Source of the DNA: Motacilla alba alba
Lineage: Eukaryota; Chordata; Aves; Passeriformes; Motacillidae
DNA length: 64,000 nt
Direction of reading: 5' to 3'
NCBI RefSeq assembly: GCF_015832195.1
Contig: NC_052030.1
Coordinates: forward strand, 8,017,439-8,081,438
Shown: in pieces, positions 51,552 through 60,766 of the stretch
Position numbering within the stretch: position 1 is the stretch's first letter
Layout of the letters: every line of letters starts with the position of its first letter
Notes under the pieces: model-generated
What the model was told of the DNA's origin: nothing
Database searches by the model: none
The model's input: only the letters and a program-made list of their open reading frames with translations
Made by a program: the position numbers and the translations under genes

Positions 51552-54500
51552 TTTCTGAAATGTGTGTTCAGATTTTAAGGCATCTCAGTATCTGAGGGGC
51601 TGCAGTGCCTCTTTGCAACAGGGTGAGGGCCTCAGCTCTGTGTGTCTGGCTGTTCAACAGATCTGTGACTCTGCTGGCTGCTTTTGCTGCTGTTTTCTTC
51701 TAAATAAGTAGAAAAGTAGAAAATGAAGTAGAAAAATATTAGGCTGTGTTAAAACTCTAAGCACAGTCCTAGCAAATGCAGTTAGGGTTTCACTGGGAAA
51801 ATGGTAGGTGATGTCTGTGTGTGAGTAACTAGAACTGGAATCTGCACTGGGAGATCATCACTGGCATAATATTTTGTCTGTGGTGTCTTTTTCTTTCTTT
51901 AAAGCTAGTGTTCAAATACTTGAAACATCAAAGTCTTCCCTTCTACACATTATTCATTCCTGCAAATGTCTCATATCATGCAGTAGGATGATCAGAAAGG
52001 TATGTCTCTTTAGAAATGGTAAATCAATCTTGTCCTTTTGGAAAAGTGGTTGGGAATTATTTTATGGTTATTAACTTGAATTCAATTTTTTTTTTCAACC
52101 AAGGCTTTTTAAAATTCAAAAAACTTTCAAGCAACTTTTAAATCAGCCTCTTCTTGCCTTTTCTCAAAAGTAAAATCTTACTTTTTTTGTTTCATCAGCC
52201 AGTTCCTTCATCTCATTTAAAATGAAACTCAACATAAAACACCTCATAGAAAATTGAAACTCACTGGTTATCTGAGCATGTACCCACCACACCTGGGACT
52301 GAAAGCATGGTGCCTCCAAGGGTTCTGCTGTAGGGATGGCACTTCCACATGGTCTCTTTTAACACATTTTTCTGAGCACTTTCTGGGAAAACTTAACTTG
52401 AGAACTGTCCAGATGATGGTGGTTATGTTGATCATACTCAGTTGTTGTACAATCTACAGATTTCAGTAGCTGGCTAAAAAAAATCTGTGTATTGGTTGAG
52501 GTTTGTAGCTCCAGTTCGACTGGGTCAGATGGACTTGGAGTCTGTAGCCTTGAGGAGCTGTGTGATAGGCTCTGTACATAATGGCTGTAAGACTGATGCT
52601 TTACTAAAGTTCTTTACAAAATATTTTAGTTCCCTGTTGTTTTAAGTAAAATTTTCTATTTCATATCTCAGTAACCAAGTAGAACAGGATTTCAAATGCA
52701 GACGCAACAGAATTTTTCCTCTACATCAACACCTCCATGCCAAGATGGAACATTCTGCAGTGACCCAGAGTTAACAGAAGCAAACATAAGCGTTGTGAGG
52801 TCAATGTTGCTCAAGACCAAGCACAGCTTCAAGAAGAGCCTCAGACAACAACAAGGTTTGGTTTTACATGCTGCTGTTATCATTAGAGCCTCAGCTATTT
52901 GACAGCCCAGTAGCAGCTCAGAAGTGCCCCAAGGCAATAAACCATCTTTGCTGCTTTTGGGGAGATGCTTGTGGCAGATGGATATTTCAGAGCACTGCCT
53001 GGCTTTTCAGAGTCTCTACCTCTGGCTGTTTGACACCACTTTCATCTGCAGGCAGCTGTCCTTCATCCAGGTGTTCCCTTTGGCTGAGCACGGGGGGAGC
53101 ACAGGGATGGAGAGTGTGATCACCTGTGGGCTGCCATTTGAATGCACAGGGTCTTGGTGTGCCTTTACAGCATCTTCCTGATCCATCTTCAATGATGAAT
53201 GGAAAGAGGAGCCTTGTGGAGATGAACAGGAGTGAAAATCAGTGAGAGAGAGCAACTGGATTTGTGGTTTGGAATGCAATCCCAGCATTGCCTCTGGCTT
53301 GATCCATTGATTGGGAACAGCTACCAATGTATTCCCAGGATCTCCCTTTGCAGGATGGATCAGCAATCAGAACTGATTCCTATGGGTTCAGCTAATGCAT
53401 TTTCACTGAAATCCAGCTGTTGTATATATTGATTTTGATCAAATTTTCTTTTGGAAACATAAGTCTTTTCTGTGGGAATTAAAATTGGAACTTGACCCCT
53501 TTGGGCAGGAAACAGCGGCTTCAGCTCAAGTGCTGTTCCTGTAAAAATATTACAGTGCTGTTTTGTTTTGTTCAAAGGAAAAAATAAAATATATCATTTA
53601 ATCATGAAATTTGTCCAGAAACACTTCTGCTGTCCTTCAGTCAGCTCTGGTATCTCTTTTGCAACTTGCTTTGAGTTGTCTGAAGGAACGGGGAGCTACA
53701 CGAGCTAGCTATTATTTGAGTGATATTGGGTGAGGTTTCAGCCATGTGAACACAGTCTGTGGTGTGTACAGAAGAATATGAGAATATTTTAAGCTGACCA
53801 TTTAAGAAATTTACTTAGATCAAAAAGTGGTTTCCTTTAGCTAAGCCAGTCATGGATGAAATCATGTCTGTGAAAGCCAGTTTTAAACTGCAGTGGTGCA
53901 AAAAATCCTCATCAAAACTTGGTCAATTCTCTGAAAAAGTTGAAGGTGTTTTACAAGCCTTGGGACAAGCTATAAACTCGTGTCAGAATCCAATCTGAAT
54001 TCTTGTGGTTAGCTTGTGAACTTGGAGTTTATAATGGAAATAGGGATGTAACAGATTCTTAACCATATCAAGACCAGCAGGTGTTGCTATAATATATTAA
54101 ATGCTGTGGAGCCATCAAATAAGCTGCACTTGAGCATTAGTTCAATATTTTCTTAAACCAAACTGTTATATGCTAGGAAAATGTAGTGCTGTGAGTGATT
54201 TGCAATAAGAATACTACTGAAATAATCAAAGCACTGGAAAATTTCAGATTCTGAGCTGCTTCTGCTGAGTGGCTAAGAGAGTTTTGCTACAGCTTGAGTG
54301 AAAGATCTCATCCTGCACATAGGCTTTATTTGTGTTTAAGAATCCAGTAATGTAGGAAACAATAAAATCCCATACATATTTCCATACTTGGAAGAGATGA
54401 CACTGCAGAAACTTGTGGCATCTTCTTCCAAGGATAAGATGAGATGATAGTGAAACTCCAGTTTAGGTCTTTTCTGCTCAACACAGGTCTCACTGGCGAT

Positions 54501-54930
54501 CCTCAGAAGACCAGGGGAGAGGAGAATTCCTCTAGGACAGAAACACATCCTCACAAAGAAACTGCACCCTCAGGGGTGTTGCAGAAGGTGAGCAGCAGGA
54601 AGGTAAGAAGTAGGACCAAGAGTGGAGAATTCATATCTCAGGAAACCCTAAGCAGGAGTTGCCAAGTTTCAATGAACTCGGGGAGGTTGTATCCTTTGCT
54701 AGGTTTTGAGTTGGCAGCTCCTGAAACCAAGAAGGAAGGATGACAGGAGAAAAATTCCCAGTACCAGCATGTATGCTATGGTATGCAACCCTCTAAGTGA
54801 GATGGGTATATCTTTTTGTATAAAAGGATTGCTGTGAGCATGAACAGAGAAGCTGTTGAAAGGGTATATTTAATGCCTGTAGGCACTGAGATTAAAGAGT
54901 TAATGGTTCTGACCTGAGATATTATCAATT

Positions 54931-55156
54931 GAGACTAGATATAAAGAATAAATATTTTCTGATGAGGGTGGTAAAATGCTGTCATAAGTTGCCCAGAGAG
55001 GTGGTGGATGCCCCATCCCTGGAAACATTTGAGGTCGGCTCAGACAGGGCTCTGAGCAACCTGATCTAGTTGAAGACGTCCCTGCTCATTGCGGGGGGCC
55101 TGGAGCAGATGGGCTTTTAAACATTTCTGCCAACCTAAACTATTTTGTGAGTCTAT
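54931..55156 (+). mobile_element. CR1 LINE 3' end (truncated), just upstream of the GALNT9 CpG island
   Basis: The order of blocks is that of an avian CR1 3' terminus: 'gatgagggtggt', 'gttgcccagagaggtggtgga', 'tgccccatccctggaaacatt', 'cagacagggctctgagcaacctgatcta', then 'gcagatgggctttt', 'ccaacctaaact' and the tail 'attttgtgagtctat'. It is 5'-truncated and diverged (for example a degraded 'ccttccaac' block), so it is an old dead copy carrying no ORF. It ends about 95 bases before the composition shift to the CpG island and about 800 bases before the GALNT9 ATG, in the same orientation as the gene. Confidence 0.85.
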
Positions 55157-55534
55157 ATTTCTACGGATGCTTGGCAAGAACTTCTCTTGCCTGTGGATGC
55201 GGTCCCAACCGTGTCATTTCCACGCAGGATCCCAAGCCCGTGCCGTACTCGGGCTGTTGGGAAACCCACGGAGCTGAGCGCGCTACCAGCTCTCCCTCTT
55301 GCTGGGAGCGTGCGAACTTGTTTCCTCTCTTCTCCACCGCCGAGACGGGTGGGGCATCACCTCCCCTGCGGGGCTGCGCCGCAGCCAAGGACACCTTCGT
55401 CCCGCCGCCCTCGGGAGCTGCCCGTGGGCAGGACGAGCGCTCCCCGGGTGCGATAAGCTGGCCCCCGGTTGGGCGGGCGGCGGCGGGGCGAGGCGAGGCG
55501 GGGCGGGCGGTGCGGCCCCGCCGTGTGCATGTAG

Positions 55535-55774
55535 ATGAGATCCCCCGGAGCACGTCACTGCGCACCGGCGCTCTGCGTTCGGGGCGGCGGACAGCGAGCG
55601 AGGGCGGGCGAGCGGGAGCCGCCGGAGGAGCAGCAGCAGCAGCAGCAGGAGGAGGAGGAGGAGGCTCGGCGGAGCAGCAGCGCTCGGCCCCGCTCCATGC
55701 CGCCCTGCCCGCCGCGGCGCGGGCCCCGCGGGGCGACGGCGGGCGCGGGGCGGGGAGCGGCGCGGCGGTGCTGA
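55535..55774 (+). other. Upstream open reading frame(s) in the GALNT9 leader
   Basis: An open frame of 79 codons starts at ATG 55,535 and stops at 55,774, before the GALNT9 start. A second ATG in the same frame at 55,697 would give a 25-codon uORF (begins MPPCPPRRG). A minimal start-stop, ATGTAG, sits at 55,529. Which of these are transcribed depends on the unknown transcription start; the ATG at 55,697 is the most likely to lie within the mRNA. Its context is weak (T at -3, C at +4). The peptide is Arg/Pro/Gly-rich low complexity with no recognised homology, so any role would be in translational control. Confidence 0.4.
55631..55663 (+). repeat. (CAG)6(GAG)5 trinucleotide tract in the 5' leader
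   Basis: Six perfect CAG units (55,631-55,648) run directly into five GAG units (55,649-55,663). Shorter GGAG and CAGCAG motifs continue on both sides. The tract lies between the GC boxes and the GALNT9 ATG, so it is probably transcribed as 5' UTR. Length polymorphism would be expected. Confidence 0.85.
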
Positions 55775-55780
55775 AGGACA

Positions 55781-55870
55781 GCTCCGCTCTGCTCGGCTCC
55801 GCTCCCGCTCTCCCCGCTCCCCCTGGCTCCGCTGCCCTCGGCTGCGCTCGCCCCGGCTCCGCTCCGCGCC
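55781..55870 (+). repeat. Degenerate GCTCC/GCTCCG-rich tract in the 5' leader
   Basis: Ninety bases dominated by GCTCCG, GCTCC and close variants. On the opposite strand the tract reads as a repeated Arg-Ala-Glu-Pro-Ser-like peptide, which accounts for the long antisense open frames here. It looks like cryptic simple sequence that grew by slippage within the leader of GALNT9. Confidence 0.65.
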
Positions 55871-55922
55871 CCGGGCGCGCCCCTCGCCGGGTGGCCGCGG
55901 GGCCGCCGCTCGCCGCGCCTGG

Positions 55923-55988
55923 ATGCGCCCCCCGCCACCGCGCCCGCGGCTCCCATGGCGGTGGCACGGAAAATCAAAACTTTGTTGA
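55923..55988 (+). other. Short uORF overlapping the GALNT9 start codon
   Basis: An ATG at 55,923, 32 bases before the GALNT9 ATG and in a different frame, opens 21 codons that end at TGA 55,986-55,988, beyond the main start. Ribosomes that initiate here cannot re-initiate at 55,955 without backing up. Its context is poor (T at -3, C at +4), so leaky scanning is expected. It lies close enough to the main ATG to be in any mRNA using this exon. Confidence 0.5.
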
Positions 55989-56195
55989 CGGTGAACATCT
56001 TGGTCTTCGTGGGCATCATCCTCTTCTCCGTGTACTGCAGGATCCAGGACCGCTCCCAGGAGCTGGTGCAGATCGTCCGGAGCGCGGACCGCCGGGCCAG
56101 GAGCCGCGGCGCCAAGGTGGGCAGCCTGGCCGACAGGGAGTCCATCCTGCAGCGCCTGGACCACCTGGAGGAAGTGGTCTACAACCAGCTCAATG
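55955..56195 (+). CDS. GALNT9: GALNT9 first coding exon (polypeptide N-acetylgalactosaminyltransferase 9, 5' end only)
   Basis: GALNT9 belongs to the family that transfers GalNAc from UDP-GalNAc to Ser/Thr of proteins in the Golgi, starting mucin-type O-glycans; its Y-subfamily (GALNT8, 9, 17, 18) is strongly expressed in brain and has weak or uncertain catalytic activity in vitro. The exon gives 80 codons plus the first base of a Gly codon. It starts MAVARKIKTLLTVN and ends EEVVYNQLN, matching from memory the N-terminus of vertebrate GALNT9 and clearly differing from GALNT17 and GALNT18. Residues 1-6 form a short basic cytosolic tail, about 7-28 a hydrophobic type II signal anchor (LLTVNILVFVGIILFSVYC), and 29-80 the start of the stem, whose last 20 residues look like an amphipathic helix (ILQRLDHLEEVV). 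No catalytic (DxH, Gly/Glu) or ricin-lectin motif is present because those are in later exons. The start ATG has G at +4 but C at -3, so its context is moderate. The exon ends in phase 1 at ATG|GTACGA, as expected for a Gly codon split across the junction. Confidence 0.95.
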
Positions 56196-56201
56196 GTACG
56201 A
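56196..56201 (+). other. GALNT9: 5' splice site of GALNT9 intron 1
   Basis: The junction reads CAATG|GTACGA. It has the required GT, A at +3 and G at +5. The base before the junction is G as usual. The position leaves 241 coding bases, so the intron is phase 1 and splits a Gly codon, which agrees with the QLNG sequence at this point of vertebrate GALNT9. Open frame continues about 120 bases past it (to the stop near 56,320), but that extension resembles no GALNT9 sequence. Confidence 0.88.
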
Positions 56202-59200
56202 GGGCCGGGGAGGGATGTCCTGTGTCCCGGGAGGGTGCTGCAGGATGGGCAAGAGCCCCCGAAGTGTCTCCCCGCTGGGCAGGAGAGCCCGGGCGCCAAT
56301 CACACCGACCCCAGCGCTGAAGTGCTGAAAACCGAAGGCAAGAGGTGATGCGGGGCTGTGCTGGAGGGGTTTGTCGAGCCTCCCACCACCACCCTGCCTC
56401 TCTGCCAACTCTTGGTCCAAAATCAGGACTTCCTCAATAGATGCAAAGTTCAGGAGGCTGCAGTTCAGGGATTTTAGGATCGGAGGAAGTCCCTACAAAC
56501 TGGACCAGGCTTCATAGTTTGCCTGGATATATTAACTCTGTATAGGAAGTTCTTTGTATAGTAAATACAGTGTTAGATTATAGCTGGAAGTCATATACTT
56601 GGTTTCAGAGCTACTTTAAAAACATTCTGCTGAGTTCTTACCTTGTGCACTGTTAATGGTCTGTTTAAACATTGCACCCATATGTTTCCTAATGATTTTG
56701 CCACTTACTTTTGTTATTGTCATTGATGAGGAAGGGAAGCATCCACCAGTTCTTTTTATGGCTTACTATTCTAATTCACCAGCCTTGAAAAATATTGCTA
56801 GGTAAGCAAAGAACCCTTCCATAGTAGTTAAAACAGGCTAAGCCATCAAAGTTGTTATAGGACAGATAACAGTTCTTATAGAAACTAATTCTTCAAAATG
56901 ACTGCATTTGTATTTGCATGGATTTGTAAAGTTCTAAGTGTGAGCCATCAAAGAAGTAAGTATGTGATCAAATACAGCAGTATTTTGGACAAGAAAAGGC
57001 TGAAGGAGTGAACTTTGCATGAGATTATAATATAAATGTAACATTTAGTGTTTCACAGCAAATAAAATTTTCAGCGTAAATAAGTTTAATATGCACTTGT
57101 AGGCTGCTTGTGGAAATCTTACTTGTAACATTGATTTAAGAAAGGCTACTGTAGCCTCAAAATGCAGACAAATAGGAGGGTTAGCATAAAGTATGTTTCC
57201 TATTACTACTTTGTGAATGAATGTATAAATCTAAGTTAGGCTGTTATGGTAATATGCAGTTTGTACTAGCAATCCCCTCACACTCTCCTCTGGATAAACA
57301 GGGCAGAGAGGGGGAATGTGAAGTGGGGTGTTAGTCCCAAGCCCACACATTCAGGAATTAGAGGGAAAGTGTCAACAGCTGTGTTTTCTAATCATACTTT
57401 GGAACAGTTTTGAAGAATGTGGGATTGAAGAGGAAAATCGTTCCTGTGAATTCCACCAAGCCACAAAGTTCCCAAACTAAATTAGATTGCTCTGCAAGAT
57501 ATATCCATTGCAGCTCAGTGAATGGGGTTGTTTGTTCCAAATAGATTTGTTCTTGGTGTTCTTCACAGGGGAGACTTTGGGAAGGATCTCCCTGTTCTGT
57601 GTTCATCTCAGCACAGCATCCCCTGGAGAATCAGCAGGAGTCCTTGCCGTGCTAGGCAGGCACCACTGCATGCAGTGACTGGAAGTTCTCTGTGAAGCAT
57701 GCCTCTTTTTGGGAGCTGCTTTCTTAATCTTCTTTAATTCCGTTTATTGGATATGGGTCTTCATGGTGAAATCACTTGAAGTTAGGGTTACATTGCTTCT
57801 TCAGGTCATATCAAACATTGCAAGCAGTTTTCTTTTCTGGGAAGTTCTTACGCAGGAAAATACAGAAAGTTTTTCAAGCTGAGCAGTTAAAATTTCCTAT
57901 TTATTTCCCCTTAATTTTTCTCTGATGTGATTGTTGAGTTTCTTATTTTTACACAGATAACATAACACATTAACATAGATTAATTCTTTCATCATAATTC
58001 TGAAAAAAAATACTTCTTCCCCCCATCATGTTTCAACAGAAGGAAAAAGTCCTAAGAAATTAGGAGGTGCTTCACTGAAATCATCAGAGTTGCACTGCTG
58101 TAAGTGAAATCAGGACCAAGCATCTGTATTTGGGTTTAGCTGGCTGCTGTTCTGTTTGTAATACCATGACTCATTATTTATGCCATTAATGGGCATCAGT
58201 GGGATCCAGGGGAGCCAGTCTGACAGGGCTGTGCTGTGTCACACAGCAGGGCTGCTCTGACACAAGCACTCTGTGCTCTGGAGCTCTGCAGCTCCACCTC
58301 AGTGTCGAGTCAGGTTTCTCAGCCCTGCACATGCTGCCTGATCACAAGAGAGCTGGCTGAGGCTGTCTTGGATGTCACTTTTTCATGAGGTGGGTCAAAG
58401 TCTCTTCTATGTGGAGAGACAGACACAGGTAGACAGGTTTTATTCAGGAGGAATCTGAGTTCCTTGCATACCCAGAACCCCTCAAAGCTCCAGGAGGCTG
58501 AGTCCAGCTCAATGCTACCATTGCAGCAGGTCAGCCCAGCCCAGTATTTGAGTTTTCTGCTCTTCATCCTTTCTCTTTGAGATCAGCAAATTTAGAGCCA
58601 CCTATTAAGTATATTTTTGGTAATATCTCAGTGTTTTTTTATTTTATTTTTCTCTTCTATTCAGATGAGATCTGAACCCATAAAACTTACCTGGATTTTC
58701 TAGGGACTCTGTTGATGATCCAGGGCAACAAAAAGCCACTCTGTGAGAGACCAGCCTTGCAGCTGCACAATTTTGTTTCTGTCACACGTTTGTTTACAGA
58801 CAATCAAGAAAATTTATTTAGAAGTGTGTACCTTCTGCAAGGAAAAGAAACACGGGCAGTAATATTACAAATGTATAAAGAGGCAACCCAAAACTGATCA
58901 CTTGAGAACTCATTAACTTTTCAGTCTGAATGAAATCAGTGAGTGCAGTGCCTGTGGAGGTGTGTGCAGAACACAGAGGACCATGGACGAAAGTCAGGGA
59001 AAGCTGGTCCTTGCCATTATCTTTGGCAGAACAAGAGTTTTTAGAACAGGATGAATGAGAATTGCCATGATTCCCTGCAGAGTCGTGCAGACATACACCC
59101 AAACAATAGTTTTCATTTGGCTCGTGCTCTGGTTTTTTATCAACTTGGGAAAAATGGTATTTCTGAAAGCTCTCTTTTCCCTCAGCTGCTGCTGGGTTTG

Positions 59201-60742
59201 GTGGAAGCAAATGAACAGAGCATGTAAAGGGAAAGGAAAGCAATGAAACGTGTCAGTGGAATTTTCTTGGTGAGACTTTGTATTACCTCCTGATGTTTGA
59301 CCTTGGGTACAATGTTTGTTTTGAAAAACAGAGTTATTATAGACCTAGTTGAGCAATAGATATATATTATTTTTTATTATTTTTTGCTATGGTATTGCTA
59401 TTGATGGATATATTTTATTGTCATTCAGCACAGAACTCCTACCAGCTAGACTTGGTAGCAATTCACTAAATGTCATAATGATAACACCTTTGTATTTTCT
59501 TCCTTTGCCTTACTTTTTTGTAAAGGGAAAAAATTAAAAAAATATTGAATTGATTGAATTTTTTTCCCCTAATCAGTTTTGCATCTAAGTCTGTTGCTAA
59601 TGATTCACCATAAAGGATAAAGAATTTTTGATGCTCCAAGTAGAGCATAACCTTTCATGCCAAAAGCAATTGAAGGTCAGACTACAATTTCTGTCTAATT
59701 GCCTTTTTCCCTTTTCACTGTCTCTTTCCAGTAATACACAACAATCAATACAGCATGTAATTAGATTTCATTCAATCTGCAAAGATTTAGAGAGCTTTCA
59801 TCTTCTCATTATGTATTCTCACATCATGTCTTCCTACCCATGTCTTCTACACTGGACCCCTTTGACCTGTTCTATTTTAGATGTGGAGGGATGAGTTGGG
59901 AGCATTCCCATGAATTTGACAGGTTATCATTCGTTACACATCATAATTTGATTTTGGTCTCTTTGGGAAGATTAAATGCAATAGCAATTTCCAGTGTGAT
60001 AAATGGGGTTTACATTACATATGCATTTCATGGAGGAGGCTGGGGGAAAAGTGGACAATTCACATAATTGCAGCACAGAGGCTTAAAATGATGGAAATAG
60101 CAGGTCCTGGGTGCAGAGTACTGATTCCTGCTGACTGGGACTCCTGATTTTTAGAGTGTTCTGGAAGCCAAGTGATTGCATTTAAAATTCAGCCTGGCAA
60201 TCTGCATAGGTAAAAGTTACAGTAGTACTTTTAAAAGGGCAGTTTATTCTTCATAGGCTCTGGACTGGTTGAAAATGGGTCCAAATTTCCACGTTTGAAA
60301 GTAAGGGTTGGGAACAGGCTGCAAGAGAGTCATGTGAATGTCCACATCACATGTCCACATTGTCAAAAAGAAGTTTTTACAGCTGGCAGCTCTCAGCTGA
60401 AGAGCAGTTCCTTGGCAGAGGAAAGAGGTAAAGCCACACCTGCAAAGGTCACATTTAGTGTGACTGCAGCCTTGTACCAATGAAACTGCACCTTCTCATA
60501 CCCTCACATTTTATAACTATTTCTATTTTATGTGTTTATGGTCTGCTACTAACATACATCTGGCAAAATTAGCACCTAAACATGTCCAGAAACATCAGCT
60601 CACATGTGAGCTCTGCTCTCAACCATGTGCTTTCCTTCTGGTGATGGGCTTCTCTTCACCTGGTCTCATTTTGAGGACATTTTTAAAGAAGAGCAAGGTT
60701 GGTTCTCATGAAGGCAGGAGGGGAAAATGCTGACTTTTGGTG

Positions 60743-60766
60743 GTTTGTTTGTTTGTTTGTTTGTTT
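60743..60766 (+). repeat. (GTTT)6 microsatellite in GALNT9 intron 1
   Basis: Six perfect GTTT units followed by 'atttttttaaag'. Simple sequence within the intron. Confidence 0.9.

Larger units (their letters stand above)
46201..54930. other. Intergenic, no gene recognised
   Basis: Non-coding DNA between the two CR1 fragments. It contains a possible MIR-like remnant (48.8 kb), the CCATCCTT microsatellite (49.9 kb) and the TA/CA microsatellite (51.5 kb). No coding exon upstream of GALNT9 was recognised. Confidence 0.75.
55250..56330 (+). promoter_or_regulatory. GALNT9: CpG island promoter and 5' leader of GALNT9
   Basis: Composition changes abruptly from AT-rich to very GC- and CpG-rich DNA and back again after the first exon. 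GC boxes (gggcgg) occur at 55,471-55,480 and 55,501-55,510. A CRE/E-box-like element, cACGTCAc, lies at 55,551-55,558. No TATA box is visible at a sensible distance, so this is probably a dispersed, TATA-less promoter with transcription starts somewhere around 55,480-55,650 (inference; no start can be placed by sequence alone). The region between there and the ATG at 55,955 is the likely 5' UTR: it holds a CAG/GAG repeat, a C/T-rich GCTCC-type tract and several upstream ATGs. Long open frames on both strands across the island come from the lack of AT-rich stop codons rather than from coding. Confidence 0.85.

Noticed and set aside
55161..56299. Antisense open frames of 196-338 codons across the CpG island
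   Set aside because: Repetitive Arg/Ala/Pro/Glu/Leu composition mirrors the CAG/GAG and GCTCC tracts on the other strand; no family resemblance. A composition artefact.
56196..56320. Read-through extension of the GALNT9 frame beyond the donor site
   Set aside because: The residues after QLNG do not resemble the conserved GALNT9 stem, a usable GT donor lies exactly at the expected phase-1 junction, and the extension ends at a stop after about 40 codons.
55147..56328. 393-codon plus-strand open frame across the CpG island
   Set aside because: It starts inside the CR1 tail, is Ala/Gly/Arg/Pro low complexity, runs in a different frame from the GALNT9 exon and through its splice donor. GC-rich DNA simply lacks stops.
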